Below are positions 22,660-30,449 of a stretch of 40,072 nucleotides of DNA, in pieces (position 1 is the first letter of the stretch; each line of letters starts with the position of its first letter). The translations under genes and the position numbers were made by a program. The notes below the pieces were generated by a model that searched no databases, was not told the DNA's origin, and worked only from the letters and a program-made list of their open reading frames with translations. The stretch is taken from the NCBI GenBank assembly GCA_027002825.1, contig JALWZG010000098.1, forward strand, positions 1 to 40,072, read 5' to 3'. The DNA comes from Caldifarciminota bacterium. Lineage in GTDB: Bacteria > Hydrothermota > Hydrothermia > LBFQ01.

Positions 22660-24441
22660 GTGCTGACTTTGGTCGTTGGGGTATCGGCTTTGTGCAGCGC
22701 CGTAGAAAGGGGAGATTACAGCGAAGTTATCCGGCTCTTGAGGGAGCGTCCCTCGTACGTTAATGTAAAGTGCGACACCTCCACCGGGGATACCCCTCTG
22801 CACTTGGCCGTAAAGAAGGGGAATACGAAACTCGTAAAGACTCTTATTGATCATGGGGGCGATGTCTTAGCGGAGAACCTTATGGGCGACACCCCCTTGG
22901 ACTTGGCCTTCAGTGAGGGAAAGGAGGAGGTGTTGAGATACGCCGTTAGATCGTATCTCAGGAAGCACAGGAGGGGGATAGACAAACGGGTTGTTCTCTA
23001 CGCACCGGCGGTTTGCAACCTCTCGGAGGTGAAGAGACTTCTCAGGAGGGTTAAGCTTTCCAAGGAGGAGAGGGAAAGGGCCGCCCTGCACGCAGCCCTG
23101 TACGGCAACCTTGAGGTGTTCAAGTACTTCGTAGAGCGTAAGCTCGTAGATATGACACCCAAATACATCCACGTTCTCCTCTCGTGGCTCGTGTATAATG
23201 GACTTAAAAAGCCCTCCGTCGGGGAGGTTGTAAGGTACATACTGCAGTTCAGGGACCCCGCATATTCCGGGATGGATAAGGCGATTCCGGGAGTTCCGGT
23301 TTTAAAGGTGGCTTCCCAAACGTCAGGTGAGAACGGGGTCTCAGTCGGCTTAGTGCAGGAGGAACCCCTTCTCCATGCGGCGGTTGAGAGTGGGAACCTG
23401 TACGTCGTTAAGGCCCTGGTTGAGTACTGTGGAGACATAGGGGACGTTAACGTGCAAGACGATTACAACGGTTATACCCCACTCCACCTATCCGTGGCAT
23501 ACAAACATAAGGAGATCGTTGAATACCTAATGGAACAAGGTGCGGACCCAACGTTGAGGGACTTTCAGGGGCGAACGCCATGCGATATGGCTTCTGATGG
23601 CGGGTATGTGAAACTCCTTAAAGGATGTGCGTTGCACGTTCCTACGGACTCCCTATGCCGCCTCCTTCGGAGCGGGGAAGATACTATGTTCGTTTCCCTA
23701 TCCAACAGGGACTCCTTGAATCTCCTTTACCTGAAGTGTGAGTATATGAACACACCCCTACACATAGCCGCCCGGAGGGGGGACACCTTCCTCTTGAGGT
23801 ACGTATCGGAGAAATATCTACCCGTATGCCAGGAGCGCACGTTCGCCGTCAGGGAGCTCCTCGGATGGACGCCGATGCACACGGCGGCGTGGTGGGGACA
23901 GCTCCCCGCCCTGTCCTATATGGTGGAATCCGGCGGCAGGATAGATTCAAGGGCCGACAACGGCGCCACCCCCCTATGTGAGGCTGTCTATTGGGGACAT
24001 ATGCACATCGTAAGGTACCTGCATCGGAAAGGGGCGAAGGTCAGCGTGGGGTACAACTGCCCCCTGTGTATGGCCGTTTATACGAGGAACATAGAAGCAG
24101 TCAGGTACTTCGTAGAGGAGATGGGGGCAAACCTGTTTGAGGTGTGCCGTATAGACGATTATCCGTACACTCCGCTTTACCCCTTCCAGCTGGCGGTTGT
24201 GAGGGGGGATACGGTGACCTTGGGGTACATGATAAGCAAAGGGGTTGATGTGAATAAGATATACGTACCCGGTTTGGATGTGACCCTTCTGCATCTGGCG
24301 GCGTGGGAAAAACAGGAGGATGTGATACGCTACCTCTTAAGACACGGGGCCGACCCCACCGTAAAGAACAAGGCCGGCGCTACTCCATGCCATATGACGG
24401 ACTCGGAGGAGCTGAAGGAGATTATGGGGTACTGTAGGTAA
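22660..24441 (+). CDS. Ankyrin-repeat protein
   Basis: A 593-aa protein of ankyrin repeats, with clear units such as GDTPLHLAVKKGNTKLVKTL, GYTPLHLSVAYKHKEIVEYL, NTPLHIAARRGDTFLL and LLHLAAWEKQEDVIRYLL. Ankyrin arrays bind other proteins. The start is placed at GTG 22660 because of the TAAAAT box. The frame stays open back to 22441, but that part is antisense to the ankyrin remnant. The N-terminus MLTLVVGVSALCSAVERGD is short and hydrophobic, so export is possible. A C-cap-like motif (GRTPCDMAS) occurs at about residue 304 and again in related form at the end (ATPCHMTDS). This suggests two ancestral genes were fused. Confidence 0.85.
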   Translation: MLTLVVGVSALCSAVERGDYSEVIRLLRERPSYVNVKCDTSTGDTPLHLAVKKGNTKLVKTLIDHGGDVLAENLMGDTPLDLAFSEGKEEVLRYAVRSYLRKHRRGIDKRVVLYAPAVCNLSEVKRLLRRVKLSKEERERAALHAALYGNLEVFKYFVERKLVDMTPKYIHVLLSWLVYNGLKKPSVGEVVRYILQFRDPAYSGMDKAIPGVPVLKVASQTSGENGVSVGLVQEEPLLHAAVESGNLYVVKALVEYCGDIGDVNVQDDYNGYTPLHLSVAYKHKEIVEYLMEQGADPTLRDFQGRTPCDMASDGGYVKLLKGCALHVPTDSLCRLLRSGEDTMFVSLSNRDSLNLLYLKCEYMNTPLHIAARRGDTFLLRYVSEKYLPVCQERTFAVRELLGWTPMHTAAWWGQLPALSYMVESGGRIDSRADNGATPLCEAVYWGHMHIVRYLHRKGAKVSVGYNCPLCMAVYTRNIEAVRYFVEEMGANLFEVCRIDDYPYTPLYPFQLAVVRGDTVTLGYMISKGVDVNKIYVPGLDVTLLHLAAWEKQEDVIRYLLRHGADPTVKNKAGATPCHMTDSEELKEIMGYCR

Positions 24442-24474
24442 TTGGCCTTCCCCAACCGACCCCTGTTCCGTCCG

Positions 24475-24480
24475 TAAAAT
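24475..24480 (+). promoter_or_regulatory. -10 box (TAAAAT) of the barrel-like gene
   Basis: TAAAAT, 6 nt (TGACGA) before the ATG at 24487. Nearly the same hexamer (TGACGT) precedes the methyltransferase gene at 31809. Confidence 0.5.
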
Positions 24481-24486
24481 TGACGA

Positions 24487-25305
24487 ATGTTCGCCCTTGA
24501 GTTCTTGAACTTCCAGTACAGCGTCCTTGAACACTCCTCAAAGATGACGCCCTTTTACAAGAGCGTTTACGGTGATGTGAGCGCGACGAACGGCGTGGGC
24601 GTGGGTGTGTCCTCCGGTGTGGTTCCGGGTGATCTCTACGGCGGACTTTCCTTAACCTACTCACCCTTTTTCTTTTCCATTAAGTCCTACGTATCCGGAG
24701 AAATACCCATCACAGAAGTGTCCGATCCCTTCTCCGAACCCTCAGAGGAAAACCCACCTTACGTGGTTGATAGGGTCAGGTTCAGGGCATCGCAGTTCTC
24801 GGCGGGAGCCAGAAAGGATCTGGGGAAAAACCTGAAGGCCTCCCTTTCGCTCAAGTTCATATACGCCTCGGCCGGAAAGTACGGATGGGGGGCAGGGGGA
24901 GGTGCGGACCTCTCCTTTCTGTACTCACCCTTCGGATTTGCGGGCATATACATGAAAGTGGAGAACGTCCTCACATCACCCGTCGTCTGGAACACGGGCC
25001 GGAAGGAGTTCGCCCGGCCCCTCTTTGATACACGCCTCCTCATCAGACCTTTCGGAAAACTCGCCCTCTCAACGGGAGCCACCTTCTCCCCGGACGGGAG
25101 GGGTTTCAACATCTGGAGGGACGGATTTTTGAGCCTTTACGGGGAATTCTGGAAGGTTGCCCTCTTCGGTGGGTGGGTTGAAGGCATGCCACGGGGGGGC
25201 ATAAGCTACAGGCACAGAAGCGCCGTCATATCCCTGGGGGCTTCCTATCACTTTGATTTCGGGTACTCCTTCAAGGGAGACGTAGTCCTAAAGCTCTGGG
25301 ATTGA
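24487..25305 (+). CDS. Predicted outer-membrane beta-barrel protein
   Basis: A 272-aa protein of alternating strands, e.g. GDLYGGLSLTYSPFFFSIKS, LKASLSLKFIYASAGKYG, FGFAGIYMKVENVL, ending GASYHFDFGYSFKGDVVLKL. The opening (NFQYSVLEHSS, YGDVSATNGVGVGV) and the run of barrel strands recall PorV/PorQ-like proteins, which help T9SS cargo cross the outer membrane. The match is weak, so I leave it as a possibility. The N-terminus MFALEFLNFQYS lacks a normal signal peptide, and an in-frame TGA (24481-24483) precludes a longer one. It is followed by lysS with its own -10 box. Confidence 0.6.
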   Translation: MFALEFLNFQYSVLEHSSKMTPFYKSVYGDVSATNGVGVGVSSGVVPGDLYGGLSLTYSPFFFSIKSYVSGEIPITEVSDPFSEPSEENPPYVVDRVRFRASQFSAGARKDLGKNLKASLSLKFIYASAGKYGWGAGGGADLSFLYSPFGFAGIYMKVENVLTSPVVWNTGRKEFARPLFDTRLLIRPFGKLALSTGATFSPDGRGFNIWRDGFLSLYGEFWKVALFGGWVEGMPRGGISYRHRSAVISLGASYHFDFGYSFKGDVVLKLWD

Positions 25306-25312
25306 ACGTCCT

Positions 25313-25318
25313 TACAAT
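25313..25318 (+). promoter_or_regulatory. -10 box (TACAAT) of lysS
   Basis: TACAAT, 8 nt before the ATG at 25327. Confidence 0.45.
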
Positions 25319-25326
25319 CGCCGCCT

Positions 25327-26835
25327 ATGGCCTCCTCCGAGTACGAAGTTCGCCTTAAAAAGCTGCAGACGCTAAAAGAGCTGGGTGTGCGCTATCCCTA
25401 CCGCTATGAGACAACCCACACGATAGACGGGCTAAAGGAAAACTTTAAAGAAGGTGAGAGGGTGAGGATAGCCGGCAGGGTTCTCACAAAAAGACCCTTC
25501 GGAAAGCTCATATTCTCCCACCTGCGCGGGGAGTTCGCCGACATCCAGATCATGGTTCAGAAGGGAAAAACACCTGAGGATTTCTTCGTCGGATTGAACC
25601 TTGAAAAATACGGGGGTAGCAGAAACCCCGCCAAGATTTATGAGAAGTTCGTGGATATAGGGGATGTCATAGGCGTGGAAGGGGAAACCGTACGCACGAA
25701 AACGGGAGAGCCGACGGTCCTCGTGGAAAGGCTCACACTCCTGGTCAAGTCCCTTCACCCCCTTCCGGAGAAGTGGCACGGGATACAGGACCCCGAGCTC
25801 AAATACCGCAGGAGGTACGTCTATCTCATATCCAACCTTGAGGCGAGAAAGCACTTCTACAGGAGATTCCTCTTTTTGAGGGAGACGCGGAGGTTCTTTG
25901 AGGAGAGGGGGTTCATAGAACTGGAGACCCCCATACTGCAGCCCATATACGGGGGAGCAACCGCCCGGCCCTTCAAAACCTACTCCAACGCCCTGGAAAC
26001 GGACCTCTACCTGAGAATAGCAACGGAGCTCTCCCTGAAAAAACTCCTTGTTGGGGGATTCTCAAGGATTTACGAGATAGGCAAAAACTTCCGGAATGAA
26101 GGGATAGACTCCACCCACTACCCGGAGTTCACGGCCCTTGAGGCCTACGCCGCCTACTGGGACTACGGCGACGTGATGGAGTTGACCGAGGAGTACTTCA
26201 ACACCATGGTCAGACTCCTGACGGGAGGTGAAGAGGAGTTTGAGTACGCCGGAAAGAGGATAAACGCCAGACGCCCCTTCAAAAGGATAAGGTTCGTGGA
26301 ATCCCTGAACGAAAAGGTGGGGTTTGACGTTCTGAAGGCGCCCTACGAAAAACTCCTCGCAGTGGCCGAAAGGGAGGGTATAAAGGTGAAAAACCCCACG
26401 AGGGCCAAACTCTACGACAAGCTCTTTGACCACTTCGTGGGGGATCACATCACCGATCCCACATTCGTGATGGATCACCCGATTGAACTCTCCCCCCTTG
26501 CGAGGAGACACAGAGAGGAGGAGGGTGTGGTGGAGAGGTTTGAACTCTTCGTCGCCGGTATGGAAGTTGCGAACGCCTTTTCCGAGCTGAACGATCCCAT
26601 TGATCAGAAGGAGAGACTCCTCAAAGAGGTGGAGCTGAGGAAGGTGGCAAAGGACGAAGAGCTCCCGGAGGACGTGGACTGGGACTTCATAACGGCCCTT
26701 GAGTACGGCATGCCGCCCACGGGGGGTCTCGGCCTCGGTCTTGACCGCATCTTCATGCTCATAACGAACTCGGAAAACATCCGGGACGTCATACCCCTGC
26801 CCACCTTGAGGCCGAAGGAGGATCAGTCCTCCTGA
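25327..26835 (+). CDS. lysS: Lysyl-tRNA synthetase, class II
   Basis: A 502-aa enzyme that charges tRNA-Lys. An N-terminal OB-fold anticodon domain (about 40-150, VRIAGRVLTKRPFGKLIF) is followed by the class II core. Motif 2 is RIYEIGKNFRNEGIDSTHYP, and motif 3 is near the end in TGGLGLGLDRIFML. The length is usual for bacterial LysRS. It meets the Mut7-C gene tail to tail with a 13-nt overlap. Confidence 0.97.
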   Translation: MASSEYEVRLKKLQTLKELGVRYPYRYETTHTIDGLKENFKEGERVRIAGRVLTKRPFGKLIFSHLRGEFADIQIMVQKGKTPEDFFVGLNLEKYGGSRNPAKIYEKFVDIGDVIGVEGETVRTKTGEPTVLVERLTLLVKSLHPLPEKWHGIQDPELKYRRRYVYLISNLEARKHFYRRFLFLRETRRFFEERGFIELETPILQPIYGGATARPFKTYSNALETDLYLRIATELSLKKLLVGGFSRIYEIGKNFRNEGIDSTHYPEFTALEAYAAYWDYGDVMELTEEYFNTMVRLLTGGEEEFEYAGKRINARRPFKRIRFVESLNEKVGFDVLKAPYEKLLAVAEREGIKVKNPTRAKLYDKLFDHFVGDHITDPTFVMDHPIELSPLARRHREEEGVVERFELFVAGMEVANAFSELNDPIDQKERLLKEVELRKVAKDEELPEDVDWDFITALEYGMPPTGGLGLGLDRIFMLITNSENIRDVIPLPTLRPKEDQSS

Positions 26836-27311
26836 AGCCTTCTCCTCATCCTCTCAACGTGCGTCCCCTCCCAGTATATCTGGCCGCACTCCTTACAGAC
26901 GGCGAACTTCTCCTTACGGTTCCAGACGTAGGGATGGACAAAGCCCACCAGCTCCTCCCTGTCCACCTCCACGAGCTCCCCGTTGCACCTCGGACACCTG
27001 ACGAAGGGTCTCTTGCAGTCCTCTATTCCGAGAGCTTTTAAAAGGGCCTCGGAAAATTTCCAGGGATCAATTCTGTGCGGGGATGTCAGAATGACCTTCA
27101 GACCCCATCCCTTTGCCAGACGGTAGAGCTCTCTATCGGCCGTTATCAGTATCCTACGCTCCCTCAGACACCTCGCCAGTATCCTCATGTCCTCCTCATC
27201 CCTGAAGAACTCCGTGTCAAAACCCATTATCCTCAGGACCCTCGCAACCCTGCCGAGCATGGCGTCTACGCCGAAGCGATAACCCTCACAGTTTTTAGAG
27301 CCACTTCCCAT
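26823..27311 (-). CDS. Mut7-C RNase domain protein
   Basis: A 162-aa protein of the Mut7-C family, a PIN-like fold with a C-terminal zinc ribbon. The N-terminal FGVDAMLGRVARVLRIMGFD is the family signature with its acidic residue. RILITADREL follows, and the zinc ribbon is CPRCNGE ... CKECGQIYWEGTH. Members are thought to be ribonucleases. The start at 27311 is kept although it overlaps coaBC by 46 nt, since the signature begins before the next ATG. It is the last gene of the rpoZ-coaBC operon. Confidence 0.88.
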   Translation of the reverse strand: MGSGSKNCEGYRFGVDAMLGRVARVLRIMGFDTEFFRDEEDMRILARCLRERRILITADRELYRLAKGWGLKVILTSPHRIDPWKFSEALLKALGIEDCKRPFVRCPRCNGELVEVDREELVGFVHPYVWNRKEKFAVCKECGQIYWEGTHVERMRRRLQED

Positions 27312-28402
27312 TTGTTCCCTGAGAACTCACCGAGAAGACCGTCCTTTGAGAAAACCTTAACGTGCGTCTCATCCCTACCTATAACCTTCAGTGGATTGGC
27401 CACGATGAAGTCAAGGTTCTTCTCGTTTAGCTTCCTGAGAGCCTCCCTTTCAAGGTTCTCCTCCTCTTCAAGGGCAAATCCCACGATCTTGCCCCGCTTC
27501 TCCTGCGCCAGGGTTGATATGACGTCCTGTGTCCTTTCAAGCTTCAGGGTTATGCCCCCTGCGCCCTTCTTGATCTTCCCCCTTCTGTATTTCGCCCTGA
27601 AATCGGAAACAGCCGCCGCCATAAAGAGATAGTCGTAGTCCATACGTGAGAGCAGGTCCATCAGCTCGCTCACCCTCTCCACCCTGTAAAACTCCCTCGC
27701 GGGGGCGCTCGGAACGTTCCCGCAGGCTACGGCCACAACGTGGGCCTTTGCGAACGTCAGCCATGATGCGAGGGCAACCCCCATCTTACCGGAGGAGCGA
27801 TTGGTTATAACCCTGACGTCGTCTATGGGTTCAACCGTCCCGCCGTAGGTCACTACCACCCTCTTCCCCTTCCAGAAATCCACCATCCCCTCAACTTCCA
27901 GAAACCACCTGACTATGTCCTCCGGCTCGCTCATCCTCCCCTCACCGTAATCCCCACTGGCGAGCTCGCCCTTGCCGACGGGGAGGAAAACGTGTCCGTA
28001 CCTCTTGAGTCGGGAGATGTTCTCGGCGAGTATGGGGTTTTCCCACATCTCGGTGTGCATGGCGGGGGCGAATATAAGGGGCCAGCCGTAGGCGGAAGCC
28101 GTGGCCGTCAAGAGGTCGTCGGCTATGCCGGATGCCACCTTTCCTATGACGTTGTAGGTAGCGGGTGCTATCAAGAAGAAGTCAGGCCAGCGTGCGAGGT
28201 TTATGTGTGTGTTCCCCTTGAAGAAATCCTCATCCGTATACACATCACCCACCAGCTCCCGAAAGGAGAGGGGTGAGACGAATCTCAGGGCGTTTCCCGT
28301 AAGGATTACCCTTAACTCCCACCCCCTCTTGTGCAGGTCCCTCGCCAGCAGAAGGGATTTGTAGGCGGCTATGCTACCGCTGATCCCCAGCAGCAGCCTC
28401 AC
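27266..28402 (-). CDS. coaBC: Bifunctional phosphopantothenoylcysteine decarboxylase/synthetase
   Basis: A 378-aa coenzyme A enzyme. The N-terminal CoaC half decarboxylates 4'-phosphopantothenoylcysteine with FMN (GISGSIAAYKSL, HINLARWPD with the active-site His, APAMHTEMWENP). The C-terminal CoaB half joins cysteine to phosphopantothenate using CTP (VVVTYGGTVEPIDDVRVITN, RSSGKMG, and FMAAAVSDF). Length and order are standard. It overlaps rpoZ by 29 nt at its start and the Mut7-C gene by 46 nt at its end. The rpoZ-coaBC pairing is widespread in bacteria. Confidence 0.96.
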   Translation of the reverse strand: MRLLLGISGSIAAYKSLLLARDLHKRGWELRVILTGNALRFVSPLSFRELVGDVYTDEDFFKGNTHINLARWPDFFLIAPATYNVIGKVASGIADDLLTATASAYGWPLIFAPAMHTEMWENPILAENISRLKRYGHVFLPVGKGELASGDYGEGRMSEPEDIVRWFLEVEGMVDFWKGKRVVVTYGGTVEPIDDVRVITNRSSGKMGVALASWLTFAKAHVVAVACGNVPSAPAREFYRVERVSELMDLLSRMDYDYLFMAAAVSDFRAKYRRGKIKKGAGGITLKLERTQDVISTLAQEKRGKIVGFALEEEENLEREALRKLNEKNLDFIVANPLKVIGRDETHVKVFSKDGLLGEFSGNKWEVALKTVRVIASA

Positions 28403-28613
28403 CCTCTTCCACTCTCTTGAAGGGTATGCCCTCTCTTACGAACTTGGCCGCGGCGATTATCACGGGAGAGCCTTTCACCTTCTTATCCTTGATCTGGTTC
28501 GTCCTGAGGAGGTAGCGGGCGTACTTACCTATAACGACTATGGCCTCGTACTTGTTCCTCGCCCTCTTCTCGTACTCCTCTATGTTGAACAGCTCCTCAA
28601 TCCTGACCTTCAT
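28374..28613 (-). CDS. rpoZ: RNA polymerase omega subunit
   Basis: A 79-aa protein with the omega core NKYEAIVVIGKYARYLLRTN followed by GSPVIIAAAKFVREG. It stabilises beta-prime during polymerase assembly. Gene order with coaBC supports the call. A TAGAAT box lies 7 nt before the ATG, on a divergent promoter region shared with the FG-GAP gene. Confidence 0.88.
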   Translation of the reverse strand: MKVRIEELFNIEEYEKRARNKYEAIVVIGKYARYLLRTNQIKDKKVKGSPVIIAAAKFVREGIPFKRVEEGEAAAGDQR

Positions 28614-28620
28614 GGCGTGA

Positions 28621-28626
28621 ATTCTA
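28621..28626 (-). promoter_or_regulatory. -10 box (TAGAAT) of the rpoZ operon
   Basis: TAGAAT on the minus strand, 7 nt before the rpoZ ATG. Confidence 0.5.
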
Positions 28627-28668
28627 AGGTCGGAAAAGGTGAGGTTGCATTTGACCGGTAGGCGACTT

Positions 28669-28674
28669 TAAAAT
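28669..28674 (+). promoter_or_regulatory. -10 box (TAAAAT) of the FG-GAP gene
   Basis: TAAAAT, 8 nt before the ATG at 28683. A partial -35 (TTGCAT) lies 18 bp upstream. Confidence 0.5.
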
Positions 28675-28682
28675 TGTCTGCG

Positions 28683-30428
28683 ATGTTGGGGATTCTGCTC
28701 TCTCAATCCGCAGTGCAGGGCGATTGGTCGGGGGGGCCGGGTGTCTGCGGACCAGTCCCCAGCTGGGGCAGCGCGTTCTGCTCTGCGGATAGCGATATGT
28801 TTTACGGGTTCGCGGGCAAACTGAGGCTGAGGGGTGTTTTCAAAACCTTGGATGAGAATCTGGTGGACGGAACACTGGGCGGATACGACAACAACCCGGA
28901 TATTGTTGATTTGGACTTGGACGGGGACAACGACCTCCTGGCGGCAAACGAGCCTTCTGCACTTACGGATGCCCTTTACTGGTATGAGAACAGTGGGTGT
29001 GGAAGCTTTACAAGGCACACGATAGACTCCCCCTACAGCCCGGATGAGGTGGTGGCCTTTGACTGGAGGGGGGACGGAGACCTTGACGTCCTGCTCTCCT
29101 CCTATCCGAACCAGGACCTGCTTTTGTACGAAAACGACGGGAGTATGAACTTCACAAAACACGTCGTTGACAACGACGTGCATCCGCCCGCAACCCAGAG
29201 TCAGGGTGTGGCGGCCGGCGACCTTGACGGAGATGGGGATTACGACCTTGTGGCCACGACCATAGGCGGAGGTTCAATATACTGGTACGAGCAGCAGTAC
29301 CCCAACTGGATAACCCACACCATAATGACCGGTCAGGGGGACTCCTATGACGTTGAGGTGGCGGACTTTGACGGGGACGGGGATCTGGACATAGTGCAGA
29401 CAGCCCAGAACAGGGTTTACCTCTTTGAGAACGACGGGGCCGGAAACTTCACCGCCCACATCCTGGACAACACCACCAACTACGCCTTCAACCTAACCGT
29501 TGGGGACTTTGACGGCGATGGGGATCAGGACGTGGCCCTGACCGACGAGGATGCCGGCAGTGTGATCCTCTACAGGAACGACGGGGGTTTGTCTTTCAGC
29601 AGGATAGTCATAGACAACTCCCTGAACACCCCACGTGGGATTGAAAAGGGTGATCTTGAACCCGATGGGGACCTGGACCTGATAGTGGCCGACAAGTTCG
29701 GCCAGAAGGTGTACATCTACATAAACAACGGCTCCATGTCCTTCACCAAGGTCGCACCTCCCATACCCTCCCGCCATTACTTCGGTGTGGGGATAGGGGA
29801 TCTGGACAGCGACGCCTCCCCGGACATACTCGTGAGAGCGGGTCTTCCCACGTTGGCCGAGGGCCTCTGGTGGTACAAGACGGTCCTGCAGTACGCCCCT
29901 ACCGCCACTCTGACCTCCTCCGTTCTGGACGCGGGCGTCTACAGGAGATGGCAGAGCGTGAGGGTTCAGTTCTCCAACTGCAACCCCGGAAACACCGCCA
30001 TACACGTCTACGTGAGGGTCTCAAGGTACGGTGTGGCGTGGACCGGTTGGATAGGCCCCTACGTCTTCACAGGGTCGGGGACGCAGAACCTCTACCAGGC
30101 CTCAATACCGGGGTCTGACACCTTCACCGTTCAGAGCTTCCGCTATCTGCAGTACAGGGTTGAGCTTTACGCCAGTGCGGATTCAACCCAAAGCCCCATA
30201 CTTGACGAGATAGAGTTCACCTACGATCCCCTCGGTGAGGGTGGTGAGTTGGGTGTGGAGGAGAAGGTGAGGGTGGGGAACGGGTACGTTGAGTCGCAGG
30301 GGCCTTTTGTGGTTCTGGACGTTGACGGGAAGGTTGTGGCGAGGAGTTCGGGCGGAAAGGTTAGGCTTCCAAGGGGTGTTTACTTTATAAAGCGGAGAGG
30401 TGCGGTCGTAAAGGTGGTGATCAGGTGA
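28683..30428 (+). CDS. Secreted FG-GAP propeller with T9SS-like tail
   Basis: A 581-aa protein with seven FG-GAP/VCBS-type repeats. Each has a calcium-binding loop such as DLDLDGDNDLL, DLDGDGDYDLV, DFDGDGDLDIV, DFDGDGDQDVA and DLEPDGDLDLI; seven repeats make an integrin-type propeller. A beta-sandwich follows (about 405-515, LDAGVYRRWQSVRVQFS to LDEIEFTYD). The final 60 residues (VRLPRGVYFIKRRG, KVVIR) look like a T9SS sorting domain. A TTG at 28674 would add three residues but overlaps the -10 box, so ATG 28683 is used. The signal peptide MLGILLSQSAVQG is very short and has no basic residue. Confidence 0.85.
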   Translation: MLGILLSQSAVQGDWSGGPGVCGPVPSWGSAFCSADSDMFYGFAGKLRLRGVFKTLDENLVDGTLGGYDNNPDIVDLDLDGDNDLLAANEPSALTDALYWYENSGCGSFTRHTIDSPYSPDEVVAFDWRGDGDLDVLLSSYPNQDLLLYENDGSMNFTKHVVDNDVHPPATQSQGVAAGDLDGDGDYDLVATTIGGGSIYWYEQQYPNWITHTIMTGQGDSYDVEVADFDGDGDLDIVQTAQNRVYLFENDGAGNFTAHILDNTTNYAFNLTVGDFDGDGDQDVALTDEDAGSVILYRNDGGLSFSRIVIDNSLNTPRGIEKGDLEPDGDLDLIVADKFGQKVYIYINNGSMSFTKVAPPIPSRHYFGVGIGDLDSDASPDILVRAGLPTLAEGLWWYKTVLQYAPTATLTSSVLDAGVYRRWQSVRVQFSNCNPGNTAIHVYVRVSRYGVAWTGWIGPYVFTGSGTQNLYQASIPGSDTFTVQSFRYLQYRVELYASADSTQSPILDEIEFTYDPLGEGGELGVEEKVRVGNGYVESQGPFVVLDVDGKVVARSSGGKVRLPRGVYFIKRRGAVVKVVIR

Positions 30429-30435
30429 ACGGGGT

Positions 30436-30441
30436 TAAAAT
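30436..30441 (+). promoter_or_regulatory. -10 box (TAAAAT) of the SLC13 transporter
   Basis: TAAAAT, 8 nt before the TTG at 30450. Confidence 0.45.
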
Positions 30442-30449
30442 GCCCTGCT

